Assembly: GCA_016792625.1 (NCBI GenBank)
Contig: JAEUKK010000061.1
Location: 30,380 to 94,379 of the forward strand
DNA length: 64,000 nt
Origin: Deltaproteobacteria bacterium
GTDB taxonomy: Bacteria > Myxococcota_A > UBA796 > UBA2385
Direction: 5' to 3'
Part shown: positions 25,089 to 34,789 of the stretch, one piece after another
How positions within the stretch are numbered: position 1 is the stretch's first letter
Layout: each line of letters starts with the position of its first letter
The notes under the pieces: model-generated
Databases searched by the model: none
The model's input: only the letters and a program-made list of their open reading frames with translations
Told to the model about the DNA's origin: nothing
Position numbers and translations under genes: made by a program

Positions 25089-28073
25089 TCAGATGGCCTT
25101 GACCTCTTCTTTGGTGTAGGCCTCGAGCACGTCGCCGACCTTGATGTCGTTGAAGCCGTCGAGCGACATACCGCACTCGTAGCCGCCGAGGACCTCGCGC
25201 ACGTCGTCCTTGAAGCGCTTGAGCGAGCCCAAGCGACCTTCCCAGACCACCTTGCTGTCGCGCAGCAGGCGGATGGTGTGGCTCCGGGCGATCTTGCCGT
25301 CGAGGACGAAGCAGCCCGCGATGGTGCCGATCTTGGGGACGTTGAAGGTCTGCCGGATCTCGGCGGAGCCCTGGACGGTCTCCTTGATGGTGGGCGCCAG
25401 GAGGCCCTTGAGGCCGCGCTCCACGTCTTCGATCGCCTCGTAGATGATGCGGTAGGGCCGCACCTCGACACCGAAGGAGTCCATCGCGCGCCGGGCGTTG
25501 GCGTCGGGGCGGACGTTAAACGCGATGACGATGGCCTGATCGGTGCGGGCGAGGGTGATGTCACTCTCGGTGACCGCGCCGACGCCGCTGTGCAGGACGC
25601 GGACCTCGGTCCCCGGCACGTTGATGGCCTCGAGCGCGCCGCGGAGGGCTTCGAGCGAGCCGCCCACGTCGGCCCGGATGATCAGGTTCAGCATGAGCTT
25701 CTGGCCCTCGCTGCCCTTCTTCATCAGGTCCTCGAGGGTCATCCGCATGCCGCCGCCCATGTTCTTGAGGCGGGCGGCCTCGGCGCGGTGCTCGGCGAGG
25801 GTCTTGGCGTCCTTGTCCGTGCTGACCACGGTGAGGTTGTCACCGGCGCCCGGGACATCCTCGAGGCCCATGATCTCGACGGGGGTCGAGGGGCCCGCCT
25901 CTTTGAGCGGCTTGCCGTTGCAGTCGGTGAGCGCCCGCACGCGGCCGTAGGTGGTGCCGACCACGAAGTGATCGCCGCGCCGCAGGGTGCCTTGCTGCAC
26001 GAGCACGATCGCCACGGGGCCCTTGCCCCGCTCGAGGCGGGCCTCGATGACCGTGCCCTCGGCGTGGCGCTCGGGGTTGGCGCTGTACTCCTGCACCTCG
26101 GCGGTGAGCAGGATGGCCTCGAGAAGCGCCTCGATGCCATCCCCCTTGCTGGCCGACACGTTCACGAACATGACGTCGCCGCCGTACTCTTCGGGGACGA
26201 GGCCGTGCTCCATCAGCTGGGTGCGGACACGGTCGGGCCGCGCGTCGGCGCGGTCACACTTGTTGACCGCGACGATGATGTCGACGTCGGCGGCCTTCGC
26301 GTGGTTCACGACCTCGATCGTCTGCGGCATCACGCCGTCGTCGGCGGCCACCACGAGCACCACGATGTCGGTCACTTGCGCGCCGCGGGCCCGCATGGCG
26401 GTGAAGGCCGCGTGACCTGGCGTGTCGATGAAGGTGATGAGCTGGCCGTCTTTCTCGACCTGGTACGACGAGATGTGCTGCGTGATGCCGCCCGCCTCGC
26501 TCGCCGCCACCTTCGCGCGCCGGATGCTGTCGAGCAGCGTCGTCTTGCCGTGGTCAACGTGGCCCATGATCGTGACGACCGGCGGGCGGATGACCATGTC
26601 ATCGTCCGAGTCCTGCACGTCGATCATCAGCTTGTCTTCTTGGAAGGACGCGTTGACGACCTCGAACTCGAACTCGGACGCCACGATGGTCGCGGTGTCA
26701 AAGTCGAGCGTGTCGTTCACCGTGACCATCTGGCCCATCTTCATGAGCAGGCGGATGACCTCGGAGCCCTTGACGCTCATCGCGTGGGCGAGCTGGCTCA
26801 CGGTGATGTTCTCGGAGACCTCGACGCGGCGCTTGATCGCCTTGGCCTGCGGCGAGGGGCGGTTGGCCACCACCTTGCCCTTCGGCCGACGCCGGCGGGC
26901 GCCCGGACCCATCGGGTCAACGCCGAACTCCACCGCGCCGCCACGGCGACGGGCGTCGTCGCCCGCGCGCTTGCCCTTGCCCTTGCGGCGCGGGCCGTCG
27001 CTGTCGACCGGCGGCGGGGCGCCGCCGTCGCGGCGATCATCCCACCGGGGCGCCGAGGGGCCGGCCGGACCGGCGCCCACAGGGGGCGGGCCGGCGGGGC
27101 GCGGAGCGGGCCGCACCTGGGTGCTGGCCTGGGCGGCGGCCTGGGCCCGCCGCTTGTTGCCCATGGGGTCGTTGGGGTCGTAGCCCGGGGGAGGACGGAC
27201 GACCGCCGAGCCCAAGCCAGGGAAGTATTGGCCGGCGGCCTGGGCCTGGCCGGTGACCGGGTCGACCTCGACCCGGCGGGGGCGGCCGACGGCCTCGGCG
27301 CGCGGGAGGCCGCTGGCGATCACGCTGGCGGCGGTGGGCGCGGCCCGCGGGGGCTCGGCGGCGCGGGCAGGCTCATCAGCGCGGCCGCCGGCCCGGGGGA
27401 TCGCCCCCAGGTTCGGCCGGGGGGCCTCGGCGGCCGGCGCGGCGCGCGGCGCGTCGACCGGGGCTTTGTTCGCCTCGACCGGGGCCTTCGCCGGGGCGGG
27501 CGCGGCTGCGGGGGCGGCCGTGGTGACGGGGGCCGTGATCGCCGGCGCGGCTGCCGGCGCCTCGTTTACCGGAGCGGGCTCGGGCTTCGGCGCGCTGGGG
27601 GCTGCGACCGTCGCTGCAGGCGCGGCCTCGACCTTCGCGGTCTCGGGCACCACGACGGCGACAGGGGCGGTCTCGACCGGGGCAGGGGCCGGCGCCTCGA
27701 CCGTACGTACCTCGACTGGCGCGGGCGCAGGGGCCTCGGCGCGGGCCACCACCGCGGGCTCGGCGGGCCGGGCGGCCTCGGCGCGGGCGGGCGGACGGGC
27801 ATCGACCGGGTCGCCAGCGGGGCCGGGGCGACGCACCGTGCGCGGACGGGCGGCCTCGACCGGCGGAGGCGGGGGCGGCGGCGCAGCGGTCGCCGGGCGG
27901 CGGATCACGCCAGCCTTGCGGATCTCGTTGGGAGCGCCGGCGGGCGGGGTGGCCTGCGTCTGCCGCGGATTGGCGGGCGCACCGGTGGACGGAGGCGGCG
28001 AGGACGTGCGAGCTGAGGTCCTCGGGAGGCCTTCCTTGCTGGTGACGCGCTCGATCAGATCCTTGGTGGACAT
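25089..28073 (-). CDS. infB: Translation initiation factor IF-2
   Basis: 994 residues. The GTPase G1 motif GHVDHGKT is at 504-511, with later [15 protein letters not shown] (G3) and NKCD (G4). IF-2 places fMet-tRNA on the 30S subunit and promotes subunit joining. The first ~40 residues are a short IF2-N-like start, followed by some 300 residues of Pro/Ala/Val/Glu low complexity (about 60-400), then a basic linker RRRPKGKVV and an IF2-N domain ([31 protein letters not shown]). The long disordered N-terminus is common in high-GC deltaproteobacteria. It is in an operon with nusA and ylxR, transcribed leftwards. Confidence 0.98.
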   Translation of the reverse strand: MSTKDLIERVTSKEGLPRTSARTSSPPPSTGAPANPRQTQATPPAGAPNEIRKAGVIRRPATAAPPPPPPPVEAARPRTVRRPGPAGDPVDARPPARAEAARPAEPAVVARAEAPAPAPVEVRTVEAPAPAPVETAPVAVVVPETAKVEAAPAATVAAPSAPKPEPAPVNEAPAAAPAITAPVTTAAPAAAPAPAKAPVEANKAPVDAPRAAPAAEAPRPNLGAIPRAGGRADEPARAAEPPRAAPTAASVIASGLPRAEAVGRPRRVEVDPVTGQAQAAGQYFPGLGSAVVRPPPGYDPNDPMGNKRRAQAAAQASTQVRPAPRPAGPPPVGAGPAGPSAPRWDDRRDGGAPPPVDSDGPRRKGKGKRAGDDARRRGGAVEFGVDPMGPGARRRRPKGKVVANRPSPQAKAIKRRVEVSENITVSQLAHAMSVKGSEVIRLLMKMGQMVTVNDTLDFDTATIVASEFEFEVVNASFQEDKLMIDVQDSDDDMVIRPPVVTIMGHVDHGKTTLLDSIRRAKVAASEAGGITQHISSYQVEKDGQLITFIDTPGHAAFTAMRARGAQVTDIVVLVVAADDGVMPQTIEVVNHAKAADVDIIVAVNKCDRADARPDRVRTQLMEHGLVPEEYGGDVMFVNVSASKGDGIEALLEAILLTAEVQEYSANPERHAEGTVIEARLERGKGPVAIVLVQQGTLRRGDHFVVGTTYGRVRALTDCNGKPLKEAGPSTPVEIMGLEDVPGAGDNLTVVSTDKDAKTLAEHRAEAARLKNMGGGMRMTLEDLMKKGSEGQKLMLNLIIRADVGGSLEALRGALEAINVPGTEVRVLHSGVGAVTESDITLARTDQAIVIAFNVRPDANARRAMDSFGVEVRPYRIIYEAIEDVERGLKGLLAPTIKETVQGSAEIRQTFNVPKIGTIAGCFVLDGKIARSHTIRLLRDSKVVWEGRLGSLKRFKDDVREVLGGYECGMSLDGFNDIKVGDVLEAYTKEEVKAI

Positions 28074-28149
28074 GCAGGCCCTTTGTTTTCTGCCGGGGGA
28101 GAGGCCTCCCGACGTCGATCACGGGTCGCCCGAAGGCGACGGAGACGGT

Positions 28150-28950
28150 TCACGAGGTGGACGACGGCTCGTCTGAAGACGAGTCCGCGGCCGAAGGGGG
28201 TCCGCTTCGGCGGAGCATCCCCGCGTCGCGGGGTTTCCGAGGCGAGGCCGCGCCACGCCGGGTTGAACCGGCGCTGGCATTGCCCCCACCGCCGGACGAG
28301 GCGCTGTGCGAAGTGCCGCCCACCGTCCCATCTTTTGATGGCCGGGGAGTGTAACCCAGGGCCAGCCGCCGCCGCAAGGACGCGAGGAGGCGCCCAGACG
28401 GCGACGAGGGCGTGACGAAGATCACCGCCCGCGGCCCGCGGCCGATCCGGGCGCCCAGGGCGGCGGCGGACAGCGGGGTGGGCAGCTGGGGCAGGGCGGT
28501 GGCCCAGGTCGGGATGGCGTGCGCGCTCGCGCCCGCGGCCAACACGAGGAAGCCTGCGCTGTTTGGAGGCAGCGAGGCGAGCTGACGCCGGCCGCTGCGC
28601 AGCACGCCCGCGCGCCGGCAGGCCTCGAGCGCCGCGAACCACGCGGCATCGGCAGCCTCCTGGGCCTGGGCCAGGAGCGGCCCGGCGGAGAGCTGCCCGC
28701 GTCGCAACGAGCGCCCCGCCTGCCCGGGACCACGCTCCAGGCGGACGATCTCGGCCGCGCCTGCCACGATCCACGCGCCCCGACCGGCCCCCTTGGGGCA
28801 CCATCGGAGCTGTCCCCCCCCGTCCGCCTCAAGCCGCAGGAGCATGTGGGCGGGGAGGCGCTGGCGGCTGACGACGCAGGAGCGAGTGGGGACACGAGAG
28901 GGGGACAGAGAGCGGGCTCCGGGGGCACTTTGGGGCCGCGAAGGCCCCAA
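28150..28950 (-). CDS. YlxR (DUF448)-L7Ae-like fusion protein
   Basis: 266 residues. The N-terminal part (about 20-100) shows the YlxR pattern RSCVVSRQRLPAHMLLRL, then GQLRWCPKGAGRGAWIV; the GRGAWIV loop is the family hallmark. A second part (about 105-200, AGVLRSGRRQLASLPPNSAGFLVLAAGAS...AVIFVTPSSPSG) looks like an L7Ae/YlxQ-type RNA-binding domain. In Bacillus these are two genes, ylxR and ylxQ, between nusA and infB, the same slot as here. The C-terminal ~60 residues are Ser/Gly-rich and basic. The exact start is uncertain, because the upstream ~15 residues are not conserved-looking. Confidence 0.78.
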   Translation of the reverse strand: MGPSRPQSAPGARSLSPSRVPTRSCVVSRQRLPAHMLLRLEADGGGQLRWCPKGAGRGAWIVAGAAEIVRLERGPGQAGRSLRRGQLSAGPLLAQAQEAADAAWFAALEACRRAGVLRSGRRQLASLPPNSAGFLVLAAGASAHAIPTWATALPQLPTPLSAAALGARIGRGPRAVIFVTPSSPSGRLLASLRRRLALGYTPRPSKDGTVGGTSHSASSGGGGNASAGSTRRGAASPRKPRDAGMLRRSGPPSAADSSSDEPSSTS

Positions 28951-29013
28951 CGGACGCAGGATGGGGGAGGTCGACGGTGCGCGGTCGGGGATCCGAGCCG
29001 CGCACCGGGTCGG

Positions 29014-30360
29014 TCAGGCTTCGGCCGGGAGCTCGTCGTCGGCCTCTTCGACCGGATCACCAAACTCGGCGCGGTGGGCGTCCTCGTGCTGCTTGCGCTT
29101 GCGGCGATCCGAGTCCTCGAGGATGAGCTGGTCGAGGGCCTTCTCAGCCGCCGTGATCACATCCTCAGCCTGGTCTTCGTCGATGCCGAGGATGTCCGCC
29201 ACGTCGTAGGCCTCGGCGTCGAACAGCTCCTGCACGCTGCGGTAGCCGCTGCGGATGAGCTCCTCGATTTGACGGGGCTGCAGGCCGGCGACACGAGAGA
29301 GCTCGCCGCGGGCGTTGTCGACGAGCTCGGCGTGGCGCGACTCGCTGTGAATGTCGAGCCGCCAGCCGGTGAGCTGAGCCGCGAGGCGCACGTTCTGGCC
29401 GCGGCGGCCGATCGCCTTGCTGAGCTGGTCGTCGGGGACGATCAGCTCCATGCTGTGGCTCTGCTCGTCGATGTAGACGCGGCTGACCTGGGCTGGCGCG
29501 ATGGCGTAGACCACGAAGCGGGCGGGTTCAGGGTGGAAGGGAACGATGTCAATGGCTTCGCCGCGCAGCTCTTGCACGACGGCCTGGACACGGCTGCCCT
29601 TGAGGCCCACGCAGGCCCCCACCGGATCGACGTCGCGGTCCATCGAGGTGACCGCGATCTTGGCGCGGTGCCCCGGCTCGCGGGCGCAGTGCTCGATGCG
29701 CACGAGGCCCTCGTAGATCTCGGGCACCTCTTTTTCGAAGAGCTTCATGAGCAGACCGGGGTGGGTCCGGGACAGCTCGACCTGCGGCGCCTTGGACGCG
29801 CGGGTGATGTCGAGCACGTAGGCCTCGATCCGGTCGCCCTGGCGGTAGGTCTCGGTCGGGACCTGCTCGCGCTTCTTGAGCAGCGCCTCGGCGCGGCCGA
29901 GGTCGACCACGATGTTGCCCTTCTCAAAGCGCCGCACGATCCCGGTGATGAGCTCACCCTTGCGGTCCTTGAACTCGTTGAAGGTCATCTCGCGCTCGGC
30001 ATCGCGGAGCTTCTGGATGATGACCTGCTTGGCGGTCTGCGCGGCGATCCGGCCCAGATCCTCGAGGTGCAAGATCTGTCCGAGCGACTCGCCGAGCTGG
30101 CACTCGGGGTCGGCGGTGCGGGCGGTCTCGAGGTCGATCTCGCGGTCGTCGTCCTCGACCTCTTCCACCACGGTGCGGAACTCGAAGAGCTCGACCTCGC
30201 CGAGATCCTCGTTGTACGAGGCCTCGATGTGCCGGTTCATGCCGTAGCGCTTGCGCGCGGCGGCGACCATGGCCTGCTCGATCACCTCGACCAGCGCATC
30301 CCGGGGGATGTTCTTGTCGCGGTGCACGACGTCGATCAAACGGGCGAGATCGCTGATCAT
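29014..30360 (-). CDS. nusA: Transcription termination/antitermination protein NusA
   Basis: 448 residues. The N-terminal RNA polymerase-binding domain (about 1-130, [40 protein letters not shown]) is followed by S1 ([24 protein letters not shown]), KH1 and KH2 ([49 protein letters not shown]). A C-terminal helix-hairpin-like tail ends acidic (DELPAEA). NusA modulates pausing, termination and antitermination, and represses its own operon in E. coli. The ATG overlaps the rimP stop by 4 bases. Confidence 0.98.
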   Translation of the reverse strand: MISDLARLIDVVHRDKNIPRDALVEVIEQAMVAAARKRYGMNRHIEASYNEDLGEVELFEFRTVVEEVEDDDREIDLETARTADPECQLGESLGQILHLEDLGRIAAQTAKQVIIQKLRDAEREMTFNEFKDRKGELITGIVRRFEKGNIVVDLGRAEALLKKREQVPTETYRQGDRIEAYVLDITRASKAPQVELSRTHPGLLMKLFEKEVPEIYEGLVRIEHCAREPGHRAKIAVTSMDRDVDPVGACVGLKGSRVQAVVQELRGEAIDIVPFHPEPARFVVYAIAPAQVSRVYIDEQSHSMELIVPDDQLSKAIGRRGQNVRLAAQLTGWRLDIHSESRHAELVDNARGELSRVAGLQPRQIEELIRSGYRSVQELFDAEAYDVADILGIDEDQAEDVITAAEKALDQLILEDSDRRKRKQHEDAHRAEFGDPVEEADDELPAEA

Positions 30361-30881
30361 GGCTGGTCTCCTTCAACCGCGGGGAGCCCTTGCTCGCCGA
30401 ACCGGAGGAACTCCTCGGTCGTCAAGTCGAGGTGGGCGCGTTCGATGTCCGCGAGGGGGATCTTGTGTTCGACGCCATCGACGAGGAGGGTGAGCAGGTC
30501 GCCCTCCATCGCCACGAGGCGCCCGCTGAACCGTTTGCGGCCGGTGCCGGGGGTCATCCGCAGCTTGAAGCCGTAGCCGACAAAGCGCTGGTAGTCGGTG
30601 ATCCGCTCAACCGGGCGCTCGATGCCGGGGCTCGAGACCTCGAGGCGGTAGGCGCCCGGCACGGGGTCGGCCACGTCAAGCTCGGGGGAGACGGCGCGGG
30701 TGACCCGGGCGCAGTCGCTCACATCGACGCCGCCCACGCGGTCGATGGTGAGCCGGAGGATCGGCCCGCCCTGGTCGCCGGTCATCTCGACGGCCACGAG
30801 GTCGTAGCCAGCGGCGGTCACCCCAGGCTCCAGCAGCTCGCGGACGCGCTGCTGTACGGCGCGGCGTTGGATGTGGTCCAT
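30357..30881 (-). CDS. rimP: Ribosome maturation factor RimP
   Basis: 174 residues. The start at 30881 has GGAG upstream. RimP signatures are [38 protein letters not shown] and [14 protein letters not shown], followed by the C-terminal SH3-like domain ([18 protein letters not shown]). It assists 30S maturation. It is the first gene of rimP-nusA-ylxR-infB. A terminator-like hairpin with a T6 tract lies 47 bases upstream of the start, which bears on the operon's control (see the terminator entry). A longer in-frame extension through this leader is not credible. Confidence 0.97.
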   Translation of the reverse strand: MDHIQRRAVQQRVRELLEPGVTAAGYDLVAVEMTGDQGGPILRLTIDRVGGVDVSDCARVTRAVSPELDVADPVPGAYRLEVSSPGIERPVERITDYQRFVGYGFKLRMTPGTGRKRFSGRLVAMEGDLLTLLVDGVEHKIPLADIERAHLDLTTEEFLRFGEQGLPAVEGDQP

Positions 30882-30927
30882 GGGAGGGCTCCGCGGCGCA
30901 GCCCCGCGGGAGGTGGGCGTGCGGCGC

Positions 30928-30957
30928 AAAAAAGGGAGGGGCCGTTGGGCCGCTCCC
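30928..30957 (-). terminator. Intrinsic terminator upstream of rimP
   Basis: Read on the minus strand, the stem gggagcggcc (30957-30948), loop caac and arm ggcccctccc form 9 of 10 pairs with one internal mismatch, followed directly by TTTTTT (30933-30928). This is the best intrinsic terminator in the window. It ends 47 bases before the rimP ATG and 100 bases after the stop of the exported unknown (31057). It therefore either ends that operon or acts as an attenuator in the rimP leader. Confidence 0.8.
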
Positions 30958-31056
30958 TGGGCTGGGGCGATCCGCGGTGGGCGCGTGTGCGCGATAAACG
31001 CAACACACCGCACACACGACGGCGCGGAGGCCCTGCCGGGCCCACGCGGCCGCGCT

Positions 31057-31974
31057 CTATGGGGCGGGGGCGCCGCCGTCAAGGTCGCTCAGGCCCGGTC
31101 CCTCCAGCTTGTCGCCGCAGGCCTGCGCCGCTTCGGCGGCCCGAAGTTCGGCAGAGGGGGCGGCCCAATCGCTGCGCTGGATCTCCATCGCGACGAAGAC
31201 CTCGACCAGGTCGCGCACCGCTTGGCCCTCGGGCGTGCACGCGCGCTCCGCCCAGAACTGCAAGATCGCGGCCCGCCGCTCGACCGGGGTGGGCAGGGCG
31301 GGGCGCCCTGGCTCGATCGGCGCCCCCTCCAGCCAGAGGGCGTCGAGGGCCGAGGGGAGGTCGGTGTTGATGCGCTCCTTCATGTTGCGGGCGATGATCG
31401 CCTCGCGCCAGCCGCGAATCTCGGGCTGGAGCGCCGTCGCGACGCGCTCTTTCTGCGGCTCGAGGCGGGCGTTGGTCACCAGCCAGCCGCTCAGCTTGAT
31501 GCACATCAAGGTGAAGGGTGGGATGCAAGACAACCAAACCAAGCGGGTCTTGCCTTGCACCCAAGGCTCAAAGCGGGGCGGGCTGCGCCGCAGGACGGTG
31601 AACCCATCGTCGTACACGATGACCGAAGGTTTCCAGTTGCTCTCGGGCCGGTAGACCGTGCGGCCGTCCTTGCGCTCGCCGGGCTGGTAGCCGAGGGCCT
31701 TCAGCTCGCGGTCGAGCTTCTTGCGGGCGGTGGCCACTTGAATGTCGCCGAACACGACGATCGCCTCGCCACCTGCCGGGGGAGGAGGAGCCGCCGGGAC
31801 GGGGGGCGTCGGCGCAGGCGGGGCGCCCGGTGACTGCACCGGAGCGGAGGCCTCCGGCGGTGTCTCGTCCGCCGCTCGCGCGGGGTGGGCGCACAGCAGC
31901 GCCAGCAGCGCGAGCGATGCCGCGCCGCCCTGCCGCCGCGGCCGGCGCTCAGGTGCCGCTGAATTGCACAGCAT
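31057..31974 (-). CDS. Exported protein of unknown function
   Basis: 305 residues from the ATG at 31974, which overlaps the last 26 bases of pmbA and opens a signal-like leader (RRPRRQGGAASLALLALLCAHPARA, then ADE). A Pro/Ala linker (about 45-75) follows, then a region with GGEAIVVFGDIQVATARKKLDRELKALGY and a hydrophobic segment LVWLSCIPPFTLMCIKLSGWLV (about 150-172) that may be membrane-embedded. The C-terminal half is helical and contains ERRAAILQFWAERACTPEGQAVRDLVEVF. I recognise no family. It is the last gene of the kinase-tldD-pmbA unit. An earlier start at 32022 is possible. Confidence 0.65.
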   Translation of the reverse strand: MLCNSAAPERRPRRQGGAASLALLALLCAHPARAADETPPEASAPVQSPGAPPAPTPPVPAAPPPPAGGEAIVVFGDIQVATARKKLDRELKALGYQPGERKDGRTVYRPESNWKPSVIVYDDGFTVLRRSPPRFEPWVQGKTRLVWLSCIPPFTLMCIKLSGWLVTNARLEPQKERVATALQPEIRGWREAIIARNMKERINTDLPSALDALWLEGAPIEPGRPALPTPVERRAAILQFWAERACTPEGQAVRDLVEVFVAMEIQRSDWAAPSAELRAAEAAQACGDKLEGPGLSDLDGGAPAP

Positions 31975-33280
31975 CAAACAGCAAGCTCGGGCAGCGCCAC
32001 GCGCTGAAGGTCCAGGGGTCATCGGCGGCGGCGACGTAGTGGTTCAGGAGGTCGAAAATGTTCCCAGCCACGTTCATCTCGGAGAGGTGTTGGATGACCT
32101 CACCGCGCTCGAGCAGGGCCCCGTGGATGCCGAAGGAGAAGTCCCCGGTCGTCGCGTTGGTGTTGCCGCCGAGGAAGCCGTCCACGCGGATCGCCCGGGC
32201 TGCGTCGGCCACCAGGGCCTTGGGGCTGCGCGCACCGGGGGCGATGACAAGGTTGCTCGCCCCGCCCGTGGTCACCGGCACGCCCATGCGGCGCGCGTTG
32301 TAGACGTCAATGAAAAACATCTGCAGCACGCCGTCGACGACGATGGCCCTCCGTTGGCTGGGCAGGCCGTCGCCGTCGCTCAGCCGGCTGCCCGCACCGC
32401 GCACGATCAGCGGCTCATCCCACAAGGTCAACGCGCTGGACGCGATCTGCGCGCCGAGCTTGTCGGCCATGCAGGAGCGTCCCTCGTAGATGGCCGTGGC
32501 GCCCAGCGGCCCGAGCATCGCGCCGAGCACCCGGCCTACGGCGCGCCGGTCGAGCAGCATGGGGTACCGCCCGCTCTCGGTCGGGCGCGAGCCCAGGCGG
32601 CTGGCGGCCCGCGCCGCCACATCGGCCGCGACCTGCTGGATCGACGGCAGGTCGGCCCGGTGGCTCGTGCTGACCGCCGCGTAGCCCTCGGGCAGGCGGC
32701 CATCGGCGTCCTCGAGCGAGATGGTCGCGCCGTGGCCGAAGCTCGTGCGGCGGCTGCGCTCGACGAAGCCGTTGGAGGTCACCGTGACCCCCTCACTCGC
32801 GCCGTCCCACATGTAGGCGGTGATCGAGCGCACGGTCCCCGTCGCGGCGGCCACCGTGGCGGCCTCGAGCGCTTCGGCCCAGGAGCGTCGGGCCTCGGGG
32901 CCGAGCTCCGCGTGGCTGGGGTCGTCGAGGTCGAGCTCGGCCTCGGCGAGGCCCATGCTCTCTCGCGGGGGCAGGGCCCGGTGCAGGTCGGGCTCAAGGA
33001 AGCGGGTGGCGGCGATGGCCCGCTCGAGGAAGGGCCGGAAGCTGTCGGGCCGCAGGTCATTGGTCGAGTGGCTCGAGTAGCGGCCGTCCACCATCAGATC
33101 CACCGAGGCAGACATGGAGCGCGACTCTTGCGCCTTCTCGACCTTGCCGTCGCGGCGGCTGAGCTCGGTCGAGGTGCCGGCCCCGACCGAGGCGCTGATC
33201 TCGTCGGCGCCCAGTGCCCGGGCGAGGCTGACGATGCGCTCGGCGACGTCCAGCAGGTCGTTTTCGGGCTTGCTGTTCAT
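31949..33280 (-). CDS. pmbA: TldE/PmbA family metalloprotease subunit
   Basis: 443 residues from the ATG at 33280, which overlaps the tldD stop (ATGA). Family phrases are GADEISASVGAGTSTELSRRDGKVEKAQES, VTSNGFVERSRRTSFGHGATI, PMLLDRRAVGRVLGAMLGPLGATAIYEGRSCMADKLG, NARRMGVPVTTGGASNLV and GNTNATTGDFSFGIHGALLERG. The zinc HExxxH motif of TldD is absent, as expected for PmbA. TldD and PmbA form a heterodimeric peptidase that degrades unfolded peptides and trims microcin or other modified peptide precursors. No RiPP precursor was seen nearby. Confidence 0.93.
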   Translation of the reverse strand: MNSKPENDLLDVAERIVSLARALGADEISASVGAGTSTELSRRDGKVEKAQESRSMSASVDLMVDGRYSSHSTNDLRPDSFRPFLERAIAATRFLEPDLHRALPPRESMGLAEAELDLDDPSHAELGPEARRSWAEALEAATVAAATGTVRSITAYMWDGASEGVTVTSNGFVERSRRTSFGHGATISLEDADGRLPEGYAAVSTSHRADLPSIQQVAADVAARAASRLGSRPTESGRYPMLLDRRAVGRVLGAMLGPLGATAIYEGRSCMADKLGAQIASSALTLWDEPLIVRGAGSRLSDGDGLPSQRRAIVVDGVLQMFFIDVYNARRMGVPVTTGGASNLVIAPGARSPKALVADAARAIRVDGFLGGNTNATTGDFSFGIHGALLERGEVIQHLSEMNVAGNIFDLLNHYVAAADDPWTFSAWRCPSLLFDAVQFSGT

Positions 33281-34716
33281 CCCACACCTCCGACCGAGAG
33301 GGACTTGACCCGGACCGTGGGCATCCCCTGGCTCACCGGCACGCCTTGGCCGTCCTTTCCGCAGGTCCACCCGCCGTCATCGAGCACGAGGTCGTCGCCG
33401 ATCATGTCCATATTGGCGAGCGCCTCGGGGCCGTTGCCAATAATGTTTACGTCCTTGATTGGGCGGGTCAGCCGCCCGCCCTCGATCAGGTAGCCGTGGC
33501 GCATGTAGAAGGAGAAGTCGCCGCCGCCGATGTTGACCTGGCCGTTCGCGAAGCTGACGCAGTAGATGCCATTTTCGACCGAGGCGATGATCTCTTCGGG
33601 CTTGTGGGGCCCGGGCTCCATCAAGGTGGCCCGCATCCGCGGCAGGGGCGGGCTGCGGAAGTCCTGCCGCCGGCCGGAGCCGGTCGGGGCCACGCCGTAG
33701 TGTTTGGCGCTGATCTCGTCGTGCAAATACGAACGAAGCACACCCTCCTCGACCAAGGTGGTGCGCTGGCCCAGGTTGCCCTCGTCATCGACGTTCACTG
33801 CGCCCCGCGTGCCCGGGATGGTGCCGTCATCGACGATGGTGACGTGGGCGTTGGCGATGCGTTGGCCCATCTTGTCCGCGTAGATGCTGGTGCGCTTGCG
33901 GTTGAAGTCGGCCTCCATCCCGTGCCCGATGGCCTCGTGCAAGAGGATGGCCGAGGGCCCCGCGGCCAAGACCACCGGCATCTCACCGGCGGGGGGCTTG
34001 CCCGCGCCGAGCAAGAACAGCGTGCGGGAGACCGCTTGGTCAACCAGCCGCTCAGTGGACTCGGGCGTGAACATCTCAAAGCCGGCCCGGCCGGCGAGGT
34101 TGTGGCCGGCCGACTCGCGCACCGCGCCGTCCACCGCGGTGCAGCGCAGGCTCGCGCTGGCCATCGGCCGATAGTCTTCAAAAAGTCGGCCATCGGGGCG
34201 GACGATCATTACCAGCCGCGCGCCGTCGGCGAGGCCGCCCTCAACCCGCCGGATGCGCGGATCTTTGGCAAAGGCGCGCTGCTCCCAGTCCTGCAGCAGG
34301 CGCACGCGGGTGTCCATGCCGACCCCGCTCCACGGCTGCAGCTCGGGGTAAAGGTCAGGCCGCGGGCGGGCGATGGGCGGCGCGGCCAACCGCCCCGGGC
34401 TGTGTTGGGCGATCTCGGCCGCTGCCCGCGCCGCCGCGCAGAGCGCGTCTGGGTCGAGGTCTTCGCTGTAGGCGTAGCCCACCTGGTCGCCGACCACGAC
34501 CCGCACGCCCATGCCCAAATCGACGTGCGTGCCGACCAAATTGACCTTGCGGTCGCTCATCGAGAAGGAGGTCGAGGCGCTGTGTTGGAAATAGAGGTCG
34601 CAGTCCTCACCCCCGCGGGAGAGCGCGGCGTCCATCACACGGCGGAGGACCTCGGGCGTGACGCCCATCGCCTCGAAGTGGGCCCCCGGGCGGCCGGTGG
34701 GGGGGAGGATGCTCAT
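33277..34716 (-). CDS. tldD: TldD family metalloprotease, catalytic subunit
   Basis: 479 residues from the ATG at 34716 with a GAGGT site. The metal site HEAIGHGMEADF matches the HExxxH motif of TldD, and the C-terminal cysteine used as the third ligand is plausible in GGWTCGKDGQGVPVSQG. Other family marks are HSASTSFSMSDRKVNLVGTHVDLGMGVRVVVGDQVGYAYSEDL, GTRGAVNVDDEG and IGGGDFSFYMRHGYLIEGG. It pairs with the overlapping PmbA. The cytoplasmic heterodimer passes unfolded peptides through a channel for cleavage. Confidence 0.96.
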   Translation of the reverse strand: MSILPPTGRPGAHFEAMGVTPEVLRRVMDAALSRGGEDCDLYFQHSASTSFSMSDRKVNLVGTHVDLGMGVRVVVGDQVGYAYSEDLDPDALCAAARAAAEIAQHSPGRLAAPPIARPRPDLYPELQPWSGVGMDTRVRLLQDWEQRAFAKDPRIRRVEGGLADGARLVMIVRPDGRLFEDYRPMASASLRCTAVDGAVRESAGHNLAGRAGFEMFTPESTERLVDQAVSRTLFLLGAGKPPAGEMPVVLAAGPSAILLHEAIGHGMEADFNRKRTSIYADKMGQRIANAHVTIVDDGTIPGTRGAVNVDDEGNLGQRTTLVEEGVLRSYLHDEISAKHYGVAPTGSGRRQDFRSPPLPRMRATLMEPGPHKPEEIIASVENGIYCVSFANGQVNIGGGDFSFYMRHGYLIEGGRLTRPIKDVNIIGNGPEALANMDMIGDDLVLDDGGWTCGKDGQGVPVSQGMPTVRVKSLSVGGVG

Positions 34717-34789
34717 GCGGACCTCGGGTGGAAGGTGACCGGCCCTAGGCCCGCCGCGGGGCGGCGGCAAGCGGGGCGCCGATGAAGGT

